From positions 12,366,001 to 12,430,000 of the forward strand of contig CM077594.1 in assembly GCA_039654915.1 (NCBI GenBank): a DNA stretch of 64,000 bases. Reading direction: 5' to 3'. The position numbers and the translations under genes were made by a program. Below, one piece after another: positions 12,747 through 22,486 of this stretch; within the stretch, counting starts at the first letter, position 1; each line of letters starts with the position of its first letter. This DNA comes from Aquilaria yunnanensis. Lineage: Eukaryota > Streptophyta > Magnoliopsida > Malvales > Thymelaeaceae. The notes under the pieces were generated by a model that ran no database searches, was not told where the DNA came from, and worked only from the letters and a program-made list of their open reading frames with translations.

Positions 12747-13409
12747 TTATTGGAGAGACACCTCCTTGTTGATTAATTTTTCATGAATTTCATCAAAGGA
12801 GATTGGCGTTTCATGAGCATTGACTGCATCAACAATTCCTTTGTATTCTTCACCAAGGCCGTCAAGGATTTTATCGATGAGATCTTCTTCATCAACTGGT
12901 TTTCCAAGAAGAACAAGTTCATCAGCCCTATTCTTAATAAATTGCATATATTCCAAGATCATCTTGGAGCCTTTGACACAATTCTTCAATTGGTCCTTGA
13001 TCTGTTTGATGTGACCACGGGACGGTTTGGCATAAGTATTAGCCAAGCTGGTCCAAGCCTCTTGAGAGGTGGTGCTATGGGCAAGAAAAGGTTGGATGGG
13101 CAGAGAGACTGTACCAAGGAGTGCACTGAAGATAAGACGATCCTGGCGCTTCCATGTTATGTGTGCTGGATTTGAAGTTGTCTTACCATTAACGGTGATG
13201 GTTGGTGTGGGATTGGGATGAGAACCATCAAGAAAGCCATAAAGATCATATCCTTTTAACAGACTTTTGATTTGGAGACTCCATGTGATGTAGCTACTGG
13301 TGGTTAATTTTGTGATGTTTGTAATGTTGATTGTAACAAGAGGATCAGTTGGATCTTGGGTATTTTGAATGGTGGTATGCGAAGTTGCAGAGGTTTTGTC
13401 GGTGGCCAT
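12747..13409 (-). CDS. Gag polyprotein portion of inner copia
   Basis: A 220-residue open frame starts at the first ATG after the 5' LTR and primer-binding site (protein MATDKTSATSHTTIQNTQDP). It has the features of the copia gag (UBN2-like) family: a TSSYITWSLQIKSLLKGYDL segment near residue 36, then WKRQDRLIFSALLGTVSLP and an EAWTSLANTYAKPSRGHIKQ segment. Gag forms the cytoplasmic capsid. The frame stops after KLINKEVSLQ. Relatives continue from there into a zinc knuckle, which here survives beyond the stop at about 12560-12600 (CQGCGAQGHTVKQC), so this frame is the N-terminal part of a broken polyprotein. Confidence 0.85.
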   Translation of the reverse strand: MATDKTSATSHTTIQNTQDPTDPLVTINITNITKLTTSSYITWSLQIKSLLKGYDLYGFLDGSHPNPTPTITVNGKTTSNPAHITWKRQDRLIFSALLGTVSLPIQPFLAHSTTSQEAWTSLANTYAKPSRGHIKQIKDQLKNCVKGSKMILEYMQFIKNRADELVLLGKPVDEEDLIDKILDGLGEEYKGIVDAVNAHETPISFDEIHEKLINKEVSLQ

Positions 13410-13495
13410 TATGGTGAAGGAGAGAAGAGAAGAAGGAAAGAAAAAGAAAGGAAACGAAACGAAAAAAAAAAAAAAAACAGGTCAGGAGCGTGAAT

Positions 13496-13507
13496 GCTCT
13501 GATACCA
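13496..13507 (-). promoter_or_regulatory. Primer-binding site, tRNA-iMet, inner copia
   Basis: The plus strand reads GCTCTGATACCA, i.e. TGGTATCAGAGC on the minus strand, directly adjacent to the 5' LTR. Confidence 0.95.
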
Positions 13508-13700
13508 TGTTGATCTTGACGACTATATTTCATTTCACCGAATAAAGGTGAGATATATACATGTACAAGAGATTGGGCTGTTGACCAAATCTCAATTAAT
13601 AGTAAATCAAATATTCTAATTTTAGCTAATTACCTAATCTATGGGATTTGTTGTCAATACAAGTACGACATATAAATGGAAAGCTTTAATTCCTCTAATA
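13508..13700 (-). repeat. Inner copia LTR (5' LTR in element orientation)
   Basis: 193 bp, nearly identical to 9029-9221. The differences I see are in CGACTATA versus CGATTGTA, CACCG versus CACCA and GGAAAGC versus GGAAAAC. Confidence 0.93.
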
Positions 13701-13705
13701 TATGG

Positions 13706-16434
13706 TACGTAATACTCCAACATGCTTACAAGTAGCCACTGAGGAAGATGCTCAGCTGTGGCATCAAAGATATGGGGCACCTGAGTTACAAAGGACTGAG
13801 GACCTTACAGTACAAAAGAATGGTGAATGGCCTTTCTTTACTCAAAGCCACAACTGAAGCAAGCATGGAATGTTTAGTTGGCAAGCAACATAGGGACGTG
13901 ATTCCAAAGAAAAGTCAATGGCGTGCCTCTCACAAATTGGAACTTGTTCTTGCCCACATATGTGGCCCTATCGCCCCCTCCTCTAATAGTGGCAAAAGGT
14001 ACATATTAAGCTTTATTGATGATTTTAGTAGAAAGATCTGGATATACCTTCTGGCCAAAAAATCAGAAGCACTTACAATTTTCAAAAACTTTAAGAATTT
14101 AGTCGAAAAGGAGTCTGGTGCTTATATTTGCTGCTCACGCATTGATAAAGGTGGAGAGTTTACCTCAAATGAATTCAACAATTTCTGTAAAGCTAATGGT
14201 ATAAGCAGGCAACTCACAGCAGCATACACCCCATAGTAAAATGGAATGGCAGAACGCAAAAATTGAACTATCATGAACGTGGTTTGAAGCCTGTTATGTT
14301 ATAGACAAGTACTAAAGAGTTTCTGGCCAGAAGCTGCAAGATGGACGGCTCATGTGCTCCATAGAAGCCCGACCATGGTCGTGAAGGAAAAAACTCCTAA
14401 AGAGATGTGGAGTGGAATCAAACCAATGTGGCCTACTTCCGTGTATTTGGTTGTCTTGATCATGTACATGTTCCAGATCAAAGAAAAACAAAGCTTGATG
14501 ATAAAAGCTTCCAGTGTGTCTTACTTGGAGTAAGCGAGGACTCTAAAGCATATCGCCTGGTTAATCCAATTGTAGATAGAATCGTAGTAAGCCGGGATGT
14601 GACTTTTGAAGAAAAAAAGGGCTGGAATTGGGGGAGGACTGTTGATGAAACAAAGTCTGATATTTTGGACTGGGGAAGAACTGGTGAAGACCAGGATGAG
14701 TTTGCCGAAAAAGAAGAAGAAACTGAAGATTAAACAGATGCAACAATTATAACTTCATCTAATGAGTCACTGGACGAGCCTGCCTCAGTCCCAACTGAAG
14801 GTAGAAACTGAAGAGCGCTGAGATGGATGCAAGACTACGTAACTGATGAAGGGCTGTCCAAAGCGGAGGATGAGAATAATCTTGTCATGTTCATAGTAAG
14901 TGGAGATCCAAGTTCCTTTGAAAAAGCCGCAAGGGATGTCAAGTGTAAGGAAGCAATGGACTTGGAGATTGAATCTATTGAGAAGAATAATACTTGGGAG
15001 CTTACCACCTTACCTAATGGAGCCAAGAAGATTGGTGTGAAATGGGTCTTTTAGACCAAATTGAATGAAGCTGGTGAAATTGAGAAATATAAAGCTCAAC
15101 TTGTAGCTAAAGGTTACGCATAACAACAGGGAGTTGATTACACAGAAGTCTTCGCTCCAGTTGCAAGGTGGGACACCATTCGAATGGTCTTATCTCTGGC
15201 AGCTCAAAGAGACTGGAGGGTGTACTAGCTTGATGTTAAGAGTGCATTCCTACATGGAGAATTGAACGAGGATGTATATGTTGAGTAGCCACAAGGGTCT
15301 GTGCAAGATGGTGAAGATCACAAAGTTCACAAGCTTAGAAAGGCATTGTATGGGCTGAAGCAGGCACCACGTGCCTGGTATAGCAGAATTGAAAATTACT
15401 TCATTAAAGAAGGGTTTGAACGGTGCAGCTATGAGCATACTCTTTTTGTCAAAACAAAAGAAGGAGGTAAAATGGTCCTAATTGTTAGTTTATACTTTGA
15501 TGATTTGATATTTATTGGAAATGATACATGCATGTTTGAGAATTTTAAGAATTCCATGAAGGTTGAGTTTGATATGCCAGGACTAGGGAAGATGAAATAT
15601 TTCCTAGGTGCTAAAGTCGTGCAGAATTCAAACGGAATTCATATTAAGTCAAAAAATATATGCTCATGAATTGCTGGAAAAGTTTGGTCTTCAAAATGCA
15701 AACCTAGTGAGCAATCCAATCGTGCCTGGCTCCAAGCTTACAAAGAAAGGAGGAGGAGACATGGTGAATGCTACAATTTACAAGCAGATAACTGGGAGCT
15801 TGATGTATGCTACAACAACAAGACCTGATTTGATGTGTGTAGTTTGTCTGCTGATTAGATACATGGCTAATCCTTCTGAACTGCATATGCAAGCAACAAA
15901 AAAGGTTCTTCGATACTTGAAGGGAACTATAGAGCTAGGTGTGCTTTATACAAGGGGAGGTGCTGAAGAGTTGCTAGCATATACCACAGCGATTATGCCG
16001 GAGATTTGGACGACAGAAAAATATGTCTGGCTATGTGTCGGGCCGTTTCTTGGTCTTCAAAGAAACAACCAGTAGTGACATTATCTACAATTGAAGCAGA
16101 GTTCGTGGCAGCAGCTTATTGTGCTTGTCAATCTGTGTGGCCACGCAGGATACTAGAGAAACTTGGCTGTTTTCAAGAGTAGTGCACAAATGTGCTATGT
16201 AACAACAGCTCCACCATTAAGTTGTCTAAGAATCCAGTCTTACATGGTCGCAGCAAACATATAGATGTAAGGTTCCACTTCTTACATGATCTGACGGAAG
16301 ATAAAGTTTTGGAATTGAAGCATTGTGGTACTCAAGAACAGGTCGCAGATATTATGACAAAACCACTGAAACTTGAAATGTTTTTGAAGCTGAGAGATTT
16401 GCTCGGTGTTTGCAAGACCCTTAAGGTAAACTGA
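13706..16434 (+). pseudogene. Outer copia pol: integrase, reverse transcriptase, RNase H, broken
   Basis: This continues the polyprotein after the nested element. The pre-integrase and integrase core are at about 13750-14290 (FIDDFSRKIWIYLLAKKSEA, then a GGEFTSNEF segment). A distal integrase/linker part is at 14407-14733 (WGRT repeats). Reverse transcriptase is at about 14940-15670, with KLRKALYGLKQAPRAWY and the catalytic box as YFDD instead of the usual YVDD. RNase H is at about 15900-16434, ending with KHIDVRFHFLHDL and the LADIMTKPL-type motif. At least seven in-frame stops occur, mostly TAG or TAA where relatives have Gln (for example 14235-14240, 15121, 15226, 15286). A frameshift lies near 15660. 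Confidence 0.9.
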
Positions 16435-16452
16435 ATGCATTTACTGCAATCA

Positions 16453-16466
16453 GTTTAGGGGAAGAA
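16453..16466 (+). promoter_or_regulatory. Polypurine tract of outer copia
   Basis: TTTAGGGGAAGAAT ends one base before the right LTR at 16468, the position expected for plus-strand priming. Confidence 0.8.
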
Positions 16467-16467
16467 T

Positions 16468-16720
16468 TGTTGGGGTTACTAGAGTCCTAGTTGAAAGTGA
16501 TAGATGTTTGTTAGGATTTTATTCTGTTAATAACTCCCACTTGCTTGGACAAGTGGATAAGTTCTAGTTATTTCCCCTAGTCATTTACCACGTTTACGTT
16601 AAACAATACGTGGGTTGTTTTGATTTGATTTTGTATCTTTGTAAGGTTATATAAGCCAACATCTGCTTCAAGTTAATAACACTCTTGCTTTCGAGTGAAT
16701 TCAAAAACTAAGTTTCAACA
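16468..16720 (+). repeat. Right LTR of outer copia
   Basis: 253 bp from TGTTGGGGTTAC to AGTTTCAACA, aligned along its whole length with 7526-7780. It is followed by GTCTC, against ATCTC before the left LTR. Confidence 0.93.
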
Positions 16721-16725
16721 GTCTC

Positions 16726-16925
16726 AACCTCCCTCCATCCCGTCGTCTCCACCACTGCCGATCTTGCCCAGCTGCTCACTGCACCGCCACCACTGAAGCC
16801 AGGGGCTCGCCATCTACCCCGCTGTTTGGTCGCCGGATTGAAGGAGGAAGAAATCAGATAAAAAAAGAACCTAGATTGCGACCCACCAAACCTGACCCAT
16901 TCCTCGTCAGACCCAGTCATTTTTT
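16726..16925 (+). other. GC-rich segment between copia and the distal LTR B motifs
   Basis: About 200 bp of CT- and CG-rich sequence directly after the outer copia continues the similarly GC-rich 7300-7520 segment before it. Together they look like the transcribed leader part of LTR B, not a host exon. The open frames on either side are incidental. Confidence 0.4.
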
Positions 16926-18488
16926 TTTCTTTTGGTATAACCCTCGTTTAGCCCTTGTTCTTTTTGTTTCATCCATCTAGGTCACTAACTTTCTTTTGTT
17001 TTACAATTTGGACATTGACAGCATCGTTTTATGTGTGTTTATCTCATTATTTGTTTATTTTGTTTATTGAAGTCATGAATTAGTTTAGGGATTAACATTA
17101 GGCATGTGTATAGGACTATATTAGATAGATAATTTTAATAAATAATATGAATCTAAAATAAATTTAATTTACATAAAGCTTCTCAAAAATCACACTTAGA
17201 AAATTCAATTCCGCATGAGTTTAATAAAACCCTAGGATGAATTTAAGAAAATAATAAATTTTAAAATCCATATCTTGCTGGTCCGATAGGATCCATGGTT
17301 TGATAATTATCTAAAACTTCAAAATAAAAATAGATAAATAAAATATTAAAATTTAAGGTCTATATCCTGGTGATCCGATAAGATTTATGATTTGGATTGA
17401 TAATCAAACTAAATATTTAAAAGATAAATAAAGATAAATAAAAATAGATTAAATTTTTAGGTTCCACATCCAAGTAGTCCAATAGGACCCATGGTTTAGA
17501 AATATCAAAATCTCATAAAATAAATAAAATCAAGTAGTAAGGTTTAGAGGTCCATATTCGGGTGGTTCGATTAGAATCTATGGTTTGGAAAATTAATCAA
17601 ATTAATTAAACGCAAGCAAAATAAAACTTAAATCAAACTAAGGTGCCAATATTTGGGCACTATAACGAAATTGTTTTAGCGTAACCGTACTCCTGAACTC
17701 CTCGAACTCTCGTAGACTATTTTAAGGAATCTAATCGACTTAGGTGAAACTAATTGGTGACGACTCCCAAAAAACACGTTGCTACACACCAATGTTTCAA
17801 AATTGGTTCAAATTTGCCACTGGCCATTAAAATTACAGATTTTTGAAATTTTTGGGTGATAATGTAACTTTTAACAAAATTTAAGGTCTTTGTGCAATTT
17901 ATCATTTTTCCTTTAATAGAATTCACTCCACCTTTACTAGCAACTTTATCGCACATGTCACCTCCAACACCTCCACCATCAATGCCAACCATCTTCACCA
18001 TCAATCTTTGTATTCCTTTTGTCGTCTCTTCGTACAAACCAATGGCCAAATACTTGTCCTGAACCGCTTTACACCTAAGTCAATCCTCACAAGTCACTGT
18101 TTTCCTCGGCAATGAAATTGCAACTCATCCTACGCCCTAACCCCAACTTCGATCGCATCAAACCACTGACCTCACGCAATCAGCTTAAGTTTCTGCTAAC
18201 AACCCGGCTATCAATCAGATTTTTTTACGTCTGCTCTGTCTAATTGGGAATGGGTTTTCAATTTCCAGTACAATTTTGGCTTTGGAAAAGGGAAGAGAGA
18301 GGTCACACTAATAGCTAAATAGTTGAAGATGGATCAGTTTTGGTTATCGCATCTAATGTCAAGTTTCATGGAAAGGATGAGAGCCTTGGACCGGGTGTGC
18401 ATCGAGGCAAGGAGTTGGGGCAGAGACATAATGGTGAGGATGGATTGCATTGGCAACTGAGGTATTTGAGGCGACAAGTGCCCTAGAG

Positions 18489-18800
18489 TAGAGATGTTCA
18501 GTGGGCCGGTCCTGACACGGCCCGGCTCGGGACCGGCTCGCTTGGAGCACGGCCCAAGCACGTCCAAGACCGGCACGGCCCAGGACCGCGTCAAGCCCGG
18601 CTGCATGTGGGCCGTATATGGGCCTGGAGGAGGGGGGGAGGGAGGTGGGCTCGGCACGGCCCAGGGACGGGTTGGGCTCGGCTCGGCACGGCTCGGCACG
18701 GCGGCACGGGACCGGCACGGCGGACGGCACGGGACCGGCACGGGACCGGCCCGGGACCGGCACGGGACCGGTGCGGCGCAACGGCAGGGACAAGTCCAAC
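18489..18800 (+). repeat. GC-rich sub-terminal repeats, left end of hAT
   Basis: Overlapping copies of CGGCACGG and GGGACCGGCAC words, densest at 18690-18785. Several long overlapping open frames on both strands here are artefacts of the composition. The words also occur in the right sub-terminal region at 21905-22060. Confidence 0.85.
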
Positions 18801-18950
18801 GGCTAGAATTTTCAAAAAAAAAGGGCAAATGACAACTTAGGTCCTTTTAACGGTTGGCAGCATTTTCTGGACCCCAGAATTTACATTTTTGCCCCCTCCA
18901 ACAATTATTTTCTAAGGGTATTTTAGGCCAAAAAAAATAAGGCCTTCCCC

Positions 18951-18960
18951 TATAAATAGG
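18951..18960 (+). promoter_or_regulatory. TATA box of the hAT transposase gene
   Basis: TATAAATAGG lies 172 bases upstream of the chosen ATG at 19123, inside the element. The related element at 42247-45380 has the same motif at the corresponding place. Confidence 0.75.
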
Positions 18961-19122
18961 GAGGCCATTTGCACCATTTCTTCACACCAATCTTAGCAAT
19001 CTCTCCTTCTCTACTCATATATTCTCTCATTTCTTTCAAGCAGTCAATATTATTTTCTCCATTCTCACTCAATTCTCAATTACTTTCAAAACTTGTGTTT
19101 TGCTCAATTTTGCCTCACACAA

Positions 19123-21294
19123 ATGGCATCAAGAGGAAAGGGAAAAGCCTCAAGCTCTTCATCCCGCACCGGTTTGAGGTCATTTTTTCGTGGCCTTTCT
19201 CGACCGGCGACCCGTGGGACTCATATCCAACAAACTGACGATGACGAGCAATTCGATATGAGTCAATACGACTTGGGCCTCGATGATCAACTTTCTGATG
19301 ACGACGTTGAGGAGGTGGAGGCAACGGCAGCAGGGAATGTTGGTGGAGGAGATGGTTCTGAACAAACCCCGACAAGCCATCAAGCCGAACTTCCGGCAGA
19401 AGGTAAGACGGCGAGGCGCACCGCATGGGTTTGGGAGCATTTTGACCAAGTTTTTGAGAATGATAGTCATGGAAACAATGCGAGGTTCGCACAGTGCAAA
19501 CACTGCAAGCAAAAGCTCTCGCATAAGAAGAACGCTGGCACAGGAACACTGAGACGTCACATGGAATCAAAGCATCCGACTTTATGTCCAGATGCAGCTA
19601 CGAGTACCGGCGGTCAGACACAGCTTGCAAGCACTGCCGGTGGATCAGGTATTTTTAAATTTAATCAAAAAGATTGTAGAGAAGGCATGATAGAATGGAT
19701 GATGTTAACTGAAAAACCATTTACACAATCGGAAGATAGACACATGGAAAAATGGATTACAACACACTTAAACCCTGCTTTTAAAAAAACATCTAGAACC
19801 ACTGCTAGAAGGGAGGCATTTAAAAGTTATGAAGCTGGTAAATCAAACTTACAAGCATGCTTCTCTGCTTTAGATCACTCTATCTCATTTACTAGTGACA
19901 TGTGGACTTCACCACTAGGACAAGATTATTATTGTATAACTGCACATTGGATTGATGATAGTTGGGTTATTCAAAAACGTATCATTGCATTTAAGTGGAT
20001 GGAGGTCGATCATACTGGTTGGAACATATTCAATGTAATTTCAGAATGTTTTAAAGAATATTTTTGTCATGACAAGGTTTTTAGCATAACATTTGATAAT
20101 GCATCAAACAACGATGTCGCGGCTGAGACATTGAAGGAATCACTACAACCTGTCCGTGATGCCGCATTTTTTCATATTAGGTGTATATGTCATATTTTAA
20201 ACTTAGCTGTCCAAAAAGGTCTTCAAGTTTTGAGTAATGAAATTACTCCAATTAGGTGGGCACTCCACTATTTAAAGTCAAGGCCGAAAGTTTCTAAAGA
20301 ATTTAAGCAATATTGTCTGGAAAATGGCCTCGAATTTAGTTGGAAACGTTTTAAACTTGATTGCCCTACCCGATGGAACTCCACTTTTGAGATGTTGATA
20401 GATGCCATGCCATTTGCTGCATACATGACATGTTTTATAAATGTCAGAGAAAAGAACACGATTTTGAAACAAGAGATGTGGGATAAACTGTCAAAATTGG
20501 CTGCTGTGCTGCGATATTTTTATGATGCCACTGTTTTTTGCTCCGGTGTATACTATCCCACATCGCACAAAGTTTTAATGCATATGGTCAACATTGCATG
20601 GGTTTTGAACCAATACAAAGATGACGAGTTCTTAAAAGACACAATTAAGGCCATGAAAGATAAATGGATTTCATATTTCAGTACTATACCCCCAATCTAC
20701 TTAGTTGCAGCTACACTAGACCCGACCGTAAGAATCACAGGTACGCAACAGCTACTTGAGGGTTATTATAGTTTCTTAGAAATTACACATATTTCTGTTC
20801 ATCCTATAATTGCCTCTATTGATGAGCACTTGCGAGAGTTATTTAAGATATATGCCAGTCGGCATAAGGATAAGGTTGCAAACACTACTTCATCTACCAT
20901 CGCATCTTCATCGGCCTCATTGTCATTCAATCCGGCTGAACAACTCCTCAAACGGCCCCGTGCTGCCGCATCCGGTCTTACTGAAGTGGACGCATACCTT
21001 AACCTTGTTTGGGAGAATAGTGAGACCGAGATTCTAGACTGGTGGAAAGCAAGAAGTAACAAATTTCCAATACTCTCCATCATTGCCAAAGAAGTTCTAG
21101 CTGTTCCCGTCTCAACCGTTGCATCGGAATCCGCTTTCAGCGCTGGAAAGCGTGTCATTTCAGAGAGACGCGCAAGGCTATCACCAGATTCAGTTGAAGT
21201 TTGTATATGCAACCGTGATTGGGGTCTTGCAGCTTGCAGATTACAAGACCACAAGAGTTCTGACGAAGAAAACCTCGATGAGGTAGATGCTTAA
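19123..21294 (+). CDS. hAT transposase (BED zinc finger, RNase H-like fold, hAT dimerisation domain)
   Basis: The 723-residue transposase performs cut-and-paste movement of this element in the nucleus. The ATG at 19123 is preferred over the in-frame ATG at 19093. The protein then begins MASRGKGKASSS, matching MASKGKGK in the second hAT copy at 44806. A BED zinc finger has C125, C128, H146 and H151 after the AWVWEHFDQV block. The catalytic core has Asp in TSDMWTS (about 259), Asp in FDNASNNDVAA (about 325) and Glu in ASESAFSAGKR (about 669), which fits the hAT DDE triad. The C-terminal dimerisation region contains ILDWWKARSNKFPILS. There are no stops or frameshifts and the length is normal for the plant family also known from domesticated RICESLEEPER/DAYSLEEPER proteins. 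Intact terminal repeats show that this one is a transposon gene, not a domesticated one. Confidence 0.93.
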   Translation: MASRGKGKASSSSSRTGLRSFFRGLSRPATRGTHIQQTDDDEQFDMSQYDLGLDDQLSDDDVEEVEATAAGNVGGGDGSEQTPTSHQAELPAEGKTARRTAWVWEHFDQVFENDSHGNNARFAQCKHCKQKLSHKKNAGTGTLRRHMESKHPTLCPDAATSTGGQTQLASTAGGSGIFKFNQKDCREGMIEWMMLTEKPFTQSEDRHMEKWITTHLNPAFKKTSRTTARREAFKSYEAGKSNLQACFSALDHSISFTSDMWTSPLGQDYYCITAHWIDDSWVIQKRIIAFKWMEVDHTGWNIFNVISECFKEYFCHDKVFSITFDNASNNDVAAETLKESLQPVRDAAFFHIRCICHILNLAVQKGLQVLSNEITPIRWALHYLKSRPKVSKEFKQYCLENGLEFSWKRFKLDCPTRWNSTFEMLIDAMPFAAYMTCFINVREKNTILKQEMWDKLSKLAAVLRYFYDATVFCSGVYYPTSHKVLMHMVNIAWVLNQYKDDEFLKDTIKAMKDKWISYFSTIPPIYLVAATLDPTVRITGTQQLLEGYYSFLEITHISVHPIIASIDEHLRELFKIYASRHKDKVANTTSSTIASSSASLSFNPAEQLLKRPRAAASGLTEVDAYLNLVWENSETEILDWWKARSNKFPILSIIAKEVLAVPVSTVASESAFSAGKRVISERRARLSPDSVEVCICNRDWGLAACRLQDHKSSDEENLDEVDA

Positions 21295-21904
21295 ATCCAC
21301 CACTTGCTCATCATTTACTTACTTTGTATTTGATCTGATTTTGCTGTGTAGCACAGATCGTACTTTTTATTTTACATTTAATTTTATGGAACGTTTGGCT
21401 ATTGAGTAATGTAAAGCCCGTTCCATGGTATGTAAGTGCCGTTTGGCTTTAATATTAATAAAAGTTCACACCGGTGGTGGTGTTTTGCTCTTAAAACAAG
21501 TAATTATACAAAATATAAAGATAACCTTAGAATAAATATTTATCTAGTTTTTTTGTCATTATTTTATTTACTGTCTTGTAAAGTAAAATCTTGGTAATCA
21601 TGGTTTGTTTATTTAACATAAAGAAATAACAAAAAATGGTTTAACTCAAAATCAAATATATCAAAGTTTCCAAACTTTTTGGTCAATTTCTTACCTTTAA
21701 CGTTTGATTAATTTAAAAGTCTAGTAGAATTGAAGATGAAGTGGAATTTAAGATAAACTAGATTATAAAATATCACTTATAAAAAAACTCTCAGACTCTT
21801 GTTTTTATTAAGTTATTTAAAAGTGAAGACTAAAAAGTGGAGACTAAAAATTAAAAATAAAAACTAAAACTTAAAATTAAAATTAAAATTACAATTTTAA
21901 AAAT

Positions 21905-22077
21905 TAAAATTTTTCGGGCCAGCTCGGGTTCGGCCCGGGACCGGCACGGGACCGGGTCAGGACCGGCACGGGACCGGCACGTGTAAACACGGGCTGTGCC
22001 CGGGCCTAAATTAGTTAGGCCTAGGACCGGCCGGTCCGGTCCGGTCCCGGTCCGGGCAGCCCGTTTGAACATCTGTA
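21905..22077 (-). repeat. GC-rich sub-terminal repeats, right end of hAT
   Basis: GGGACCGGCACGGGACCGG-type words at 21935-21985, and CCGGTCCGGTCC words near the terminus, mirror the left sub-terminal block. They end in TGAACATCTGTA. Confidence 0.85.
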
Positions 22078-22486
22078 CCCTAGAGGTGCTGGTGAAGGTG
22101 AATAAAAGTTTATTAAAGAAAATGATAAATTACTTAAAATTCTTAAAATTTGTTAAAAATTACATTATCACCCTAAAATTTCAAAGCCTACAATTTTTAA
22201 CGATTAGTGGCTAATTTGAGCTAACTTTGAAATATTAGTGGCAATTTGGGACAAAAACACTTTATTGGCAAATCTAAACCCAATCCAAAACATTAGTGTA
22301 AATTTGATATTTTTTCCTTATACTTTCATTTTCAAAGAAGGAAAATTAGTAGGTAAGGCTTCAGGCATATTTTACATTAATAAATAAACCTCTTATATAA
22401 GTTAGAATTCAAACATGATAAGCTACAAAAAAGAATGAATATTAGGCTAATTAGCCGACAAATAATACTTAGTCAATTATAAGTCG

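Larger units (their letters stand above)
9029..13700 (-). mobile_element. Ty1/copia retrotransposon, inner element, antisense
   Basis: A 4672-bp element is bounded by 193-bp LTRs (9029-9221 and 13508-13700) that I count as differing at about four positions. Perfect 5-bp duplications, TATGG at 9024-9028 and 13701-13705, flank it. Read on the minus strand it has a tRNA-iMet primer-binding site beside the right-hand LTR and a polypurine tract beside the left-hand one. The coding order is gag, protease, integrase, reverse transcriptase, RNase H. It is younger than its copia host. The plus-strand LTR ends in TA, not CA, so minus-strand LTRs begin TA; this may be a family trait or a mutation shared by both copies. 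Confidence 0.95.
7526..16720 (+). mobile_element. Ty1/copia retrotransposon, outer element, split by a second copia
   Basis: The element has near-identical LTRs of 255 and 253 bp (7526-7780, 16468-16720), both TGTTGGGG...TTTCAACA. It has a primer-binding site for initiator tRNA-Met at 7784 and a polypurine tract before the right LTR. Flanking 5-mers are ATCTC (7521-7525) and GTCTC (16721-16725), one mismatch. The order gag, protease, integrase, reverse transcriptase, RNase H is that of Ty1/copia. An antisense copia element (9029-13700, with TATGG duplications) lies in the region after protease. Subtracting it leaves about 4.5 kb, a normal copia length. Several stops make it non-autonomous. 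Confidence 0.93.
6891..17786 (+). mobile_element. Long LTR (copy B), interrupted by a nested copia insertion
   Basis: The distal part, about 16926-17786, has the same series of TCCGATAGGATCCATGG-type motifs (17283-17299) and the same end (GACTCCCAAAAAACACGTTG) as copies A and C. The proximal part carries a TATA-like promoter, AGTATAAATATGAG near 7213. The copia element at 7526-16720 sits between the two parts, flanked by ATCTC and GTCTC. Without it, the LTR would be roughly 1.7 kb, shorter than the 2.5 kb of copy C. The start is uncertain: 6891 is chosen because TGTTACAACCC resembles the start of copy C. No convincing duplication of the original target was found. Confidence 0.55.
18489..22077 (+). 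mobile_element. Complete hAT transposon with uninterrupted transposase
   Basis: A 3589-bp element is flanked by perfect 8-bp duplications, CCCTAGAG at 18481-18488 and 22078-22085. Its terminal inverted repeats are TAGAGATGTTCA on the left and TACAGATGTTCA (reverse complement) on the right. The 8-bp duplication and the encoded transposase place it in the hAT superfamily. About 300 bp at the left and 170 bp at the right are GC-rich tandem words such as GGGACCGGCAC, in sharp contrast to the AT-rich surroundings. Such sub-terminal repeats are usual transposase-binding sites. With both ends, a promoter, an open frame of normal length and a poly(A)-like signal, it is a candidate autonomous copy. 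Confidence 0.95.
17787..22299. mobile_element. Inverted-repeat element (possible MULE) hosting the hAT insertion
   Basis: 17787-17945 and the reverse complement of about 22086-22299 are clearly related. Both contain GGGTGATAATGTAA, AATTTATCATTTT and AATTTGCCA in the same order. The arms surround a short unique segment (17946-18480) and the hAT at 18489-22077, which interrupted it and left CCCTAGAG on both sides. The right arm continues into a GGAAAAAATATCAAATTTAC-type end on the minus strand, resembling Mutator-like termini. The left arm lacks this and abuts the end of LTR B, so it is truncated or its end is misread. Confidence 0.55.

Noticed and set aside
18334..18840. Several overlapping Pro/Arg- and Gly-rich open frames on both strands
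   Set aside because: They arise from the GC-rich sub-terminal tandem words of the hAT element, which lack stop codons in several frames. None has a recognisable domain.
19093..19122. Upstream in-frame ATG of the hAT transposase
   Set aside because: The related element starts MASKGKGK, matching the ATG at 19123. The extra ten residues have no counterpart.
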